Shown here piece after piece: positions 23,996 through 34,700 of a stretch of 64,000 nucleotides of DNA. Below the pieces are notes generated by a model, which saw nothing but the letters and a program-made list of their open reading frames with translations, did no database searches and had not been told where the DNA came from. This DNA comes from Climacteris rufus (lineage: Eukaryota > Chordata > Aves > Passeriformes > Climacteridae). Where the stretch lies: NCBI GenBank assembly GCA_013398175.1, contig VZRZ01002348.1:177565-241564 (forward strand). Direction: 5' to 3'. Each line of letters starts with the position of its first letter. The stretch's first letter is position 1. The position numbers were made by a program, and so were the translations under genes.

Positions 23996-24450
23996 TGCAT
24001 TTCATGAGAGACAACTAATCAATAACCGTGGAACCAAATAGGCAAATAAAAATAAAATCCATTAAGATGGCAGAGGTATTTACTTGTTGTATTTACACCA
24101 TGGAGAGCTGCACTGTCAGTCAGTGCTTCCCCTTCTCAAGATAGAAGCAATTTGTGCAGACTGATCCCAGTTTTCTCATTAATATGTAAATGAGGCATGC
24201 CAGTTGTTAGGTTAGAAGAAAGCTGTCATGTTTATTGTGACAGATTTAATGGATGTGTTTGGATTGTGCATTCAATGTGTTTTCAAGAGCATGTCTTATC
24301 TTTGTTTAGGCAGTAAATCAAACATGTAAACAACAATTCATTAGCATCTGTCAGAAGCTCAAAGCTACATTGTTATAGTTGAAAATCTCCCCAGAGGTGA
24401 AAAAAAGTATATCTGACTTATTCCAGATTAGTTTGAATATTTTCTTTCTG
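23996..24450. promoter_or_regulatory. Strong-looking candidate enhancer / conserved non-coding element
   Basis: About 450 bp are free of repeats and long frames and dense in developmental transcription-factor-like motifs. These include octamer-like ATGTAAAT near 24184, forkhead-like GTAAACAA near 24326, SOX-like AACAAT with ATTAGCAT near 24332-24346, MEIS-like CTGTCA near 24349 and TTTATTGTGACAG near 24231. CTAATCAATAACC lies near 24015. It is one of the most enhancer-like blocks in the window by eye. Conservation and activity are untested. Confidence 0.35.
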
Positions 24451-24954
24451 TTTGCCAACTTGTAAGTAATGATTAAGCCACTGCCTAGGTGCACTCAGGC
24501 AGCACTAGGGGTCAGACAGAAACAGCCAAACACCAGGAATCCAGAATCCACTGGCCAGAGAGGGGACTGCAGCCATCCACCTCTGCCACCACTGGGGACC
24601 TGCCACTGCCATGCCCAGGTCTGGGGTGGTGGCTGGAGGACTCTGTTTAATGTCTTGGAAGGAGAAATCTGCACCTGGGCAGCTGCAGCCTGGGGCTCAC
24701 CACCAGCAGCTCAAGGCCAAAGTCACCAAGCGGGAAATTTTGGTGTTGGATGGATGGGGTACAGGGAAAAAATAACTGGGATTTAGAGAACTGGCTACAC
24801 GTGCTCTCACAGAGGGTCAAGACTGGATTTGTTGGAGTGAAGAAGGACTGGGCCTCAAAACTCCGGGGTGATTCATCCCCCAGCAACACCTCTGTCCTGC
24901 TGGACTGCCCATGTCCTACTCTTTGGAGCAGCTGAAGGTGAACACACCGTGCAG

Positions 24955-25125
24955 GATGTCTCCTATCAGAGATCTCAGAGTGCTTTGCAAACATCAGCCA
25001 AGCCTTACCACAGAGCCATGACATAGGAATCGTTGTATCCATTTAACTGATGGCTCTGAGCAAGGAGAGAGATTAAATCATTTGCCCAAAGACCTGATGG
25101 TGCAGTCAGGTGGAGTAAAGGGCAG
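24955..25125 (-). mobile_element. MIR-like SINE fossil (minus orientation)
   Basis: CAGAGTGCTTTGCAAACATC, GTTGTATCCATTTAACTGATGG, AGAGATTAAATCATTTGCCC and AAAGACCTGATGGTGCAGTC follow, in order, the reverse-oriented MIR-type consensus (AAAGTGCTTTACAAACATTA...CCCATTTTACAGATGGGG...AGGTTAAGTGACTTGCCCAAGGTCACACAG). Divergence is high. Confidence 0.55.
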
Positions 25126-25182
25126 GATAAAATCATAGCAGGACCTTATTCTAACAGGAATTAAAGTTGTTTTCAGCTTCTA

Positions 25183-25248
25183 GGACGGTTTGGGTTGGAA
25201 GTGACCCTAAAGACCATCTAGTTCAACACAATTCTGCTTTTTGCAGTG
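25183..25248 (-). mobile_element. Short CR1 3' tail (minus orientation)
   Basis: ACGGTTTGGGTTGGAAGTGA then CCCTAAAGACCATCTAGTTC then AACAC is the reverse complement of a CR1 3' end. It lies about 60 bp beyond the MIR-like fossil. Confidence 0.75.
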
Positions 25249-25685
25249 GTCTATGAGACAGGTAGGTGGGAAGAAACAAAAGACAAGTTCACTTATGACC
25301 TTCCCCAAACCCAGATCTGCAGTGATGAAATGTTTTTGCATTAACTCACTCTTCCATCCCAAGTTTCTATGCATTTAATAGAAATAATAATTTGGAAAAT
25401 GATACTTAAGAACTAGTAATTACAGTACATCAAATATTTATGATTTGCAATCAACCTGAAAATGTTCTTATCTACACAGCAAAGTGTGATCTCTTCCAGT
25501 GAAGACACAAATTATCTTCCTTAAAGATGCAATGGGCTTCATGTATCAGCAGGTTCCTTGAGATGGTCCAGCTGCACCCACAATTTGGGGTTTAGCTACT
25601 CTGTTGCAGCTGAAACTGATGCCCCTTTAATACCAGTGATGAGCCTTACTTGGCCATGGCGGTTGAGCAGCTCTGCCAAGTCCCT

Positions 25686-25770
25686 GAATCACAGAATCAC
25701 AGGGCTGGAAGGGACCTTTAAAGGTCATCTAATCCAACGTCTCTGCACTGAGCAGGGACATATTCACAGA
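25686..25770 (-). mobile_element. Short CR1 3' tail (minus orientation)
   Basis: AATCACAGAATCACAGGGCT then GGAAGGGACCTTTAAAGGTC then ATCTAATCCAAC followed by GAGCAGGGACAT matches a CR1 3' terminus. About 85 bp remain. Confidence 0.85.
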
Positions 25771-27094
25771 AATATGGAATGCCTGAGGAGTCAGATGCTC
25801 CTGCCACTGTTCAGTCAGAGGACCTGTGAAAATCTGATCACGGTTGTAGGAAGTTTTAGACCTTGAAAAAGGTCAGGATTTCTGCCCAAGGACCTTGAGC
25901 AGAAGTGGGGCCATTTGGTTTGGAAGCAGGGATGGACCTGCACCAAGAGAGCTGGGTAAGACCCCTGTGGCTGGTGGTTTTCCATTTCCATAGGTGCAGA
26001 AGGACGAGGTCTCCTGCATGGTGAGGACAACACAGAGTAAAGGTGGAGAGCAAACCCCTCGGGCAAAAGCCATCCCTGTTTGTGGGCACAGAGCCTGAGG
26101 TGATGTCCCCCATGGGCACCTACTGGGCTCCAGTGAGGTTGGAAGGCCAGACACACAGGTGGTCCAGCATCTTTTTAAACCCAATTTGACCTTTAAACAC
26201 AACCCTTCCTGAGCTTCTGCCCTCTCCTGTTGGGTTCCTGATGGATCTGACCTTCAGAGACCTTGGGTTGTGGGGGCAGAAGGAACGTGTGAGTCGCTGT
26301 TGACCCCTCAGCCCCTGCGAGCCCATCAAAGCTCACTGGGCCAGGTTCTCATTTAATCAACTTCCTTCCTCCAAAGGAACTTACAATTTAATCAGAACTT
26401 CTTAATAGTACATGAATTCTAAATTGCAGTCATTTGTTGCCACTAGCCGCAGGCTTTTCTGTCTGTTAGAAATATCTGTGTTATTTCTTTCTTTTAGAGT
26501 TTACGTAAATAAAATAAAATAAACTTTTACAAATAATGTTTGCCACTTAATGATCTCAGCCAAAATATCTATCTGAGGAAATAGAAATCCTTCCTTACAA
26601 TTCATCTTAAGGATGTAGTTTCAGTTTCTTATAAAGTAATAATGAATGTACTACAGATAATGTTCCAATAGTGCAAATGAGAGGAGCATATAATCAAAAT
26701 GATAATAGTGGGTATTGTATGGCTGGTATAATAAAATCTATCCCACTATGGAAATCATATCTCAAGGCAACGTTCTGTCTGATTTTTGTAATAATTGTAC
26801 AAGAGAGAATGGGGCACCAGGCAGCCAGATGAACAAAGGTGCCGCGGTGGTTCATTAACCAGGCGTGCCCCGACAGCCCATCCTGCCTGGTCAAGGGTCT
26901 CTGCTGGGCTTTAGGAGAGGAATCAACTGCTCCAAATGGAATAAAAATCCATAGTAGAGCCAGCCCACACCTCCAGCACAGTCAGGGTGCAGATTGAGGC
27001 AGCCAAAGGGCACGGGTGTGTGTTTAACAACTCCCGGCCTGCACAGCCCTCTTGGTGGAGGAGATGGGCTTTCCTCCAGCAGAGCCCTCACAGA
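25771..27094. other. Unique sequence; AT-rich middle section with enhancer-like texture
   Basis: 26350-26790 is AT-rich and repeat-free with several ATTTAAT/TTAATCA cores, and an (AAATA)n-like stretch lies near 26507-26523. 25815-26330 is GC-richer with meaningless overlapping frames. No gene or transposon was recognised; the AT-rich part is a weak conserved-element candidate. Confidence 0.35.
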
Positions 27095-27192
27095 GCCACA
27101 GGACCATGGAATGGTTTGGGTTGGAAGGGGACTTAAACACCACCTAATTCCAACTCTATGCCACAGCTAGGGACACCTCCCACTAGAAGCCT
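27095..27192 (-). mobile_element. CR1 3' tail (minus orientation)
   Basis: ACCATGGAATGGTTTGGGTT then GGAAGGGGACTTAAACACCA then CCTAATTCCAAC followed by GGGACACCTCCCACTAGA is a standard CR1 3' end in reverse, truncated after ~95 bp. Confidence 0.88.
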
Positions 27193-30100
27193 CATAAAGC
27201 TCTGTGTGGGTTTTGTTCTTTCATCACAGCCACAGCCAGGCTTTTCCAAGTGATGTTCATGAGGGGACAACCTGTGGCTGTTCCCCAGTCTGAGGTTTCT
27301 CCTCCAGACGTTTCTCTCCACACAGGTGAACCTCCCCTTCCTCACTCATTTATTTCATTTCAATCTGCTGTGCAGCACTCAGGGATGGTGCCCGTGTTTC
27401 TGACTGTTTGGAACCCATTAGAAACATTTGTGTACATCCATAATTACTGAATTTTAAACCACAAACGACTGCCTTTGGGGCCAAGAGGCACAGCAGATAC
27501 AATCTGTCATGTCAACTCTTGTTCCCTTCATGGTTATTTTTTTTCTTATAGAAGAAGATGGCCATGCCAAAACTATTCTCAGGATACCAACAGCATCAAA
27601 GCTGCCTCTCCAGCCAGCAAAACCAATTCAGCAAGAGAGGCAGTGCTCTGGGTGAAATGTCTGTAGCCAGACTTTTTTTTCCCCCCTAGACTAGCTGGCT
27701 TTTCATTATTTGTCATCATCTTTGGTATCTTATGTTTTTCTCTCGAGTACTGTCTGGCACCCTGGTGTTCCCCCTGTGCTGCTTCATCCCACTGTGATCC
27801 CAGTGGAAAGGGGCACAGGGCAGACACCGCGACACAGCTGATCCCCAGCAGGATGTGGAAGACACCACATGGAGGACACAACGTGGCTGTCAGACTCCAG
27901 CAGCCTGAAGTTATTTGCAAGATTAGGATCTTAATCTGGAAAGTGGATCCAATCTAGCCTTCTGTATTACTTCCATCCGTGCCTGCAATAGGGTTTGTGT
28001 TTGGGTTTAAGTGTCACGGATTAGCCGAGGGACACGTTCCTGTATTTACATGTGTGTGCCCTTAAGTGAGGAATCGTTTTCATTCTGTTCCCTACATGCT
28101 TTTCTACTCTGTTAAACACGTACTCCTGTTTTCATTACACTCCAGAGTTTGATTGCTGAGCTGTGTTAAAGCATCATTACAATACTTCACAGTCCTCAGA
28201 TGGGAAGTATCATTAGCATCTGCTTATGGCACTCTGCACATGCATGTCCACCTTTCCCAAGCCCCCGAGGCTGGGCTGGAAGGAATTCCCCTGCAAAGCA
28301 GAGCTGGGACAGCTACAGGCTGCAGACCATGTGTGGGCCTTCCCTGGGCCAGCTCCAGCCTGTGACCACATGGGGCAGGGCAGGAGCATCCCACCTGACG
28401 TCCCAGCTGCTCCAGGGCTACATCGGGAGGGCCCTGAAGGTTTTATTTATAACACATGAACTGGAAGCACCAGCTTCAAAAACTAAGATGCCACTTCACT
28501 GAAAAGAAAGTGCCACTTGGTAGCAATAGCAGAGATAGGGAGTAGTATCTTGACACAAAGGAAAATTGAATGTGGCACAAGAACCAGCACTGAAATGTGA
28601 CATCATAGCTCGAACTCCATGCAAACCCCATTGAATTTGTTATACACACAGGGGAAGGGCATCCCATGCATGTGCAGACTGTACTGGGAGAAAGTAAAGC
28701 ATCTGGGCTCACCCACTGGTCTTATATAAAGACAGAAAAGTGTAGAAAAAGCTGCTAGAGCTTTTCAAAGTTCTCACAGGGCCAAGTGGCTTCTGCTAAC
28801 ACACTTCAACATTGTATTTATATACTAGGTCGGTTAGAAAAACTGATTTCACAGTCCAGAAAACCATCGTGGGCTCAGTCTGTTTGGCATATGAGTTTTG
28901 TCAGAATAAAAAATAATTTATAAAGGGGATTGCTCAAGTACTTCTTCTAGATGATGGAAAATCCTAATCCCACAGCCACAGGAGAAGGGCTTGCTGGCTT
29001 AAAGAAACAGCTTGATTTGAAAAAGATGTTTCTGAAGCTAAGAGAACATATATAAACACCACAGAATAAAGTGTACAAGTATAAATCAGAAAATTATAGT
29101 TGCTAAGTAAAGCAAAGTAAAAGTTTTAAAAGTTCCAAAAAGAAAATTATAATCAGAAGAGTGAAGAAAATGATAATTCTTTTACAGCATATTAGCAGAA
29201 AAACAACATAAATTCCTAACAATGGTGTTGACCTTGCTAAAAGAGAACATTAACTTGTTGGAACTGATGTTATTAACCATCACACCACCAGTAATGGTGC
29301 AGAACTGCAAAGCTTTGAACAACTTTCATGTCTGTGCTTGAAGAACCACCCAGATGATGTGCTCATAGACAGCATCTGCATGAAACTTCTTCCCAACATC
29401 ATTCCAGAAGAATTTTGAACAATACAAGCAGACAGTTTGTATCTGGCAGGTTAAATCTGTGGGTTTGCAGTTTAAAACAGCCAGGTAAAGTGTATTCTGG
29501 AGCATGATTTTTTTTCCTGTCAGCTCTTGGCTCCTATCTCTGCCCTCCCTTCAGAGCTTCCTGGCACTTCCTGAGCTTCTTGGGGCCTTTCCCAAGAGCC
29601 TGGAAAACAGCAGTGATGAGTTTTCTGCTTCCCCAGTGTTGCATCTGCCCTATGTTTTCCCAGGGACACAGACACTGACCCCACAGTCCTTCACCTGAAG
29701 TTAAGGCTCTTAAGGGAGTCCCTTTATTTTCCTACAGCTTTCAGTGATGTGTTCTCATGTGTGGTGCTGCTCCATCAGCTCAGCACAGAGCTGTCCTTCC
29801 CATCTCCTGCCTCACACCTCACAACTTGTCTGGCTTCTTAACTTCAGACTAATTCAGAAACAAAAGCTGAATTAGAGTTAGTAAAGAGATGACAAGCAAA
29901 TGCTGGCAGCGAAAGCCACAAAAATCAGAAATATAAAAGGAGAATTAAGTTGTTAATCAGATTGAATCATTTCAAACAGAATGGGGAGAATTTTCCAATG
30001 AAAAAGATGACTCCAGCATATAAATTAATCTTTTGTATAGGAAGAAATGAAAGTCATTAAATGTCATTGTCTTATTTTAAAAGCAGCAATATCCTGTCTG

Positions 30101-32260
30101 ATTGCAAGTACTTAAAGTGGGATGATTAAACAGAAACCTTATCTTCAGTGTTCCAAGGAGAAAATTGGAGAAGTTATCCAATTATGGATAATAAAGAACA
30201 GGGAAAAATCAGAGCAGAGGGGAACTTGGTTAGGTAAGTTATGGAGGAAGGCTCGGCAATCAGTCCCACCCAACATCCTGGGCACAAACCAAAGGGGATC
30301 TGTCCCACATCTCACCAGATTTCACAGCTTTGAGGAGCCTTTGAACTGCACACTTGCTTGTGATTTTCCATTTTTGTAAGCCCTCTTCAGACCTGTATAA
30401 AACAATAGCCCGAGGCACTTGTAAATACTAATATTCTGTTAAAACATCTGGTTACTGTAAAATGGGATTGTCTTTATTTCCAAACAGGAGTTTACAAGCA
30501 GATTATCAGCTGCTGGCTGGCTGTTACTTTATACTCTCCAGCAATCCTCTCTGCACAGGCTTCTTGCTCTGCCTGAATGGCATTTTTCTAGATTGCCAGT
30601 GAAATGTTAAGTAGAAACAGTAGTTCACATGGCAGAGGGAATGCTCTGTTCGGGGTCTCCTCTTTCTGCTGCAGATATCCGTGTGTCCATAAGCTCCGAG
30701 TGCCTCATGCCTTTAGTGCCATTATTCCTGCAGCATCTGTGTGAGTTGGCACAGAGGAGTGTCCCCGTTCCCTGCACAGAGGGAATGTGAATGGGGACAA
30801 TATAAAACAACCTCTCACAATGCAGCACAAACAGTCGAGGTTTAGATCTTTGGCCAAGAATGAAGCTTTGCATTCCTAATTCAAGAGAAAGGTTTCCTTT
30901 GCTGTGCCAAGGGAAAGAGCCCTTTGTCTGGACGGGACCTCCTATTGCTGTCAGGAGATGCAGGAAGCTCCAGCAGGTTTGCAAGCAGAGTGTGGAAAAC
31001 TATCAGGAGCTAAAACTCAAATTGTTGCGTTTTCAGGTGGTCTTGATGTTCTTGGGGAAGAGCACCTTGGTGAAAGGATGTACCACTGCCTACCAAGGGT
31101 CTGGTTTCAGAGCCTGTGCAGTGTGGATTAGGGACAGCAACACAAAACCTTTAATCTTTTCTTAACTTAACCTTTAAAGGACGTAATTTTTACTCTTCCT
31201 TTTTTCTCTCCTTTCATTGTTTGGGCAGCTTGGGCTAAATACAGCCTGCAGCACCAGGGGAGCCCCTGGAGGGAAAGCCAGTCCCAGAACACCCCCACTG
31301 GCACATCCCCTTTTCCATCTACTGCCCACAGTTCCACAGCCCGTGCACAACCACCTGCTGGGAAAAAGAGGAAGGTTAATCTGTGTATTTTTATGTCTGT
31401 GTGGCTGATCTCAGGCTCTGTGTCTGATGCATTTGGCAAGTAAATAACTAGACATGAAAGTGGAACAATGTACCTGTCGGGGGGGTTGGTGTCTCCGGGA
31501 AACTTGCTTTTCAGTTTATAAAGGGAAAATTACTCTTAATGAATTCAAAGATGCTTCTAAACAACCCCCTAAAAAAAGAAATCAGTCTTTAAAGTGCACT
31601 TAGTTACGTATAATTGATGTCATTAAAGGGATCTTTTGCAGAATTGTTATTTATGTAAAGAAATTACCAGCTGTAGGACTTAGTGTTTCTATCTTTTGAG
31701 CCAGTGATCAGGTAAAAAAGTACCTTCAGAATTTAAACTTGCAGTCAGAGGCAACCTGAAGCTCAGCTCTGGCAGCCTGACTGTCTGGAGATATTCTGGC
31801 TGAGTAGAGAGGATAACACTTCATAATCTGGTATGACTTAAATCTCCTCTGCGCCAGATAAGATAGCAAAGGGAGAAAATCAAATCAGGTTTCAGGGAGA
31901 GTTATCACACTTCTTTGTACAAATTTGTATCTAAATCTGCAAAGTGAGGAGTGTGTTGGAAACCTCTTAAGCAGGATGGGTGGGAGGGATGCTGCCTCTC
32001 CTGCTCCGTGCCCCACATCAGCCTGGCTGCTCCAGAACCACAATCCCACATTACTCACAGAGCCCCCCCTCGGCTGGCTGCCCACAGCCTCAGATTTATG
32101 TGCCATTCCCTTCCACATCCGTGTGCTTGGATTGGTGGGATACGGAGCTTCTCCCACCCTTCTTCTTCCAACAGCACTTTCATCACCAGAAACTCCTTTT
32201 GTTTTCAAGACCAAGAGACGTCCCTAATGGACACGAAACACTCACAGATCTTGGGACATC
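27193..32260. other. Long unique stretch, no gene recognised
   Basis: No transposon tail was recognised over about 5 kb, an unusually repeat-poor run. Subregions 28000-28150, 29000-29280, 29930-30115 and 31540-31700 are AT-rich and look like possible non-coding elements. The open frames at 27579-27920 (minus) and 31885-32373 (both strands) show no domain. Confidence 0.4.
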
Positions 32261-32264
32261 TGTT

Positions 32265-32430
32265 CCCTAGCCTGCCTTTCCGACTCGAAGGATGTGATTT
32301 TATGATGGAAACGATTCCAGTTCCATTTGCTGGCTGTCATGCTGCAGCAGTGCCGCGGTATTTGCCGGAATAGCGCTGCCTTGATTTTTACGATGGAGCG
32401 GAAATATTCTACAGGGCCAGGGATGTATTC
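32265..32430. promoter_or_regulatory. Small CpG-containing islet, weak regulatory candidate
   Basis: Within about 150 bp are TTCCGACTCGAAGG, GGAAACGATTCC, GTGCCGCGGTATTTGCCGGA, ATAGCGCTGCC and TTTACGATGGAGCGG, a clear local rise in CpG over the neighbourhood. No coding frame of interest and no repeat match. Confidence 0.25.
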
Positions 32431-34425
32431 CTTCCCCCAGCAGCTGAAGTGGAGGCTTTCATCTTGAGCCCTCCTTCTTCTCTTCCGGACCCTCATCCGA
32501 GACAGTGGCTGCTCAGCTCAAGAACAAACAGATGTTTCTCTTGCTGCACAGTATGTTGTTTAATCCCACGTCAGGGAACAGTCTGGTGCATTCCCATGCA
32601 ACTGTCAGCTTTGGAAGGTATCTCGCCCTGGATATGTAAGGAAATGCAGCTGATAATAATGTTAGGCTTTACAGCAACTCTGACTTAAAGGTCTTCAGGG
32701 TTGGATTCTGAAACGTCCCATAGGAAAGGAAAAGAAAAATACAGTGCCCAAATTTTAGACACAGAGCAGGCAAGACCAGGATCTGCCACCAGGTTATGGT
32801 TTTAGATGTGTAAATCACCCTATATATTCCTAACGGTGACCTGTGCATGGAACAACTCTAATTTGGACTTTGAAATATCCAGGATCAGCTCACAAGCTTC
32901 AAAGTCCACATGACCTTAATGAAATCTGGGTGTGATCAGCAGTGCAGAAGCAAATTCCTGGTCCAGTGTGGGATGGGAGTTGTGGTCCTCACATCCTGTG
33001 CAGTGTGTGGGTCTGGAAGGAGGCGAGCTGTTGTAGGAAGCACCCAGGCTCAGCCCAGGATGTTGTGCACACACAGGACATGCAGCTGCTCCAGGCACAG
33101 CTCTGCCTCAGGTGAGGAGGGCTCGGCTGCTTCCTGCATTGCCTCAGGAGAAGGTGCTGCCCAGAGCTGGCCTCAGGCACAACCAACCCCAGTGACCACT
33201 ATGGCCCTAATCATACTCTGACACAGGGGAGACTGTCACTGATTCCACTCTCAGACCTGGGGGAGACATTGGAGGTTTGCCTAAACGCTGTATCAGGACA
33301 ATGATTTGTATTTCTGTGAATTTTCCAAAGCAAATTAACATCTGTAACAAATGCAGAGCTAGATCTTGATAGGAAATGAAACCCAGCTCCCTTTTAAAAG
33401 GAGAGCTTACAACATGAGGCAGAATGATGAGATTTGCAGAGGGTTTGTAGCCCCCCTGCAGCAAAACAAGTGATGTGTTTCCTGACAGAATGGAAGGGTC
33501 CCTGGGAAGCTCCGAGGGGTGACTGGGGGGCTGGTGAGGCTCCTTGTGGCCTCAGCCCCCCTGCCACTGATTTCTCTGCACGGTGTCACCACCCCAGCAA
33601 AGCTCTCTCCAGTCCTGTGGTCCCTCTGAGCCTGCTCACCACAACCCTTCCCCTCCCACCCAACTGGGTCACTGAAACCCCCGACTCTCTCTCTCTGCTG
33701 TGGGTTGCCCGTTTGGGACTGGAGCTGGAATTTAACGATGCAAAGCTGCCTCTCCCTTCTCCCCATCCCTGGGTGTTGCTTTGGAAACACCCTCGCTGGC
33801 TGCCAACCCTGTGAATGGCAGCCCATAACCCAGAGCCCGACTGCTCTCTCCTAGCAGCAGGACCATTAGTATCACACAAACCATTATCAGTAGCCCTACA
33901 CACACTGGTCCCACTAAAATCAATTTATCGCCTGGAGTATTTGGTTCATAAAAGGATAGTTTCCTTTTTTCCCTTTTACCTTCATAACCAAGGTTATCTG
34001 CTCAAGAATGTAGAGAGTAAATGAGGTGGTTCAGCTTATGGATACAAATAGATCTTGCTTTTTTGACTTGCAAAATGAATTCCACTGTGACTTCGATAAA
34101 ACTTAAGTATGCTAATGTTCAGTCAACCAGTTGTCTATTTATTTCTGTTTATGCCAGCATACCCATTAGCAACTTTTTCTTGTTTTCTTTTAGAATATTA
34201 AATGGTTCAAACATATTCTAAAAATTAGTTGATTAGCTTGTTAGGGCACATTTCCACTGCTAGTTCCTTCTGTAGCAAAAGAGAAAATGAAGGTAATTTT
34301 GTTTGCAAGGAACGTATGATTGGAAGCTGACTGTTGAAAGATGTGCCATGTCAATGTAATGAGGGAGTGTAATATCTTAGTTTGCATCAATATGGAAATA
34401 ACTGTGCAGTTTGACAGACCTGATG
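32431..34425. other. Unique sequence with no recognised gene or repeat
   Basis: 33400-33830 is GC-richer, with overlapping frames on both strands (139 minus, 126 plus) as expected by chance. 34020-34240 is AT-rich. No transposon was recognised. Confidence 0.4.
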
Positions 34426-34429
34426 CTAA

Positions 34430-34700
34430 AGGCAGCACCAGAGCACTCATTATGCATTCAGCCTCTGATTATGAAAAATAGTGTGTTTTCCTTTAAAGAG
34501 GAATACACATTATCAATCAAAACCATGCCAATTATTTCCAAAAGGGATCACAGCTAAACAGGCGTGGGGTCTCTTCAAATATAACTGCACCTGAGAAAAC
34601 AGACAGATATCAAAGTACATGATAGTTTAATTTCCTGACAGATGAATTAATTAGGCAATATAAACCCTGCTTTCTGATTGGCCTGAGCTTTGCTAGGCAG
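34430..34700. promoter_or_regulatory. Candidate conserved non-coding element
   Basis: Repeat-free AT-rich block with ACTCATTATGCATTCAG near 34445, a PBX/TCF-like TATCAATCAAA near 34511, CCTGACAGATGAATTAATTAG (MEIS-like TGACAG beside homeodomain TTAATTA) near 34635, and the CCAAT-type CTGATTGGCC near 34674. Motif-based only. Confidence 0.3.
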
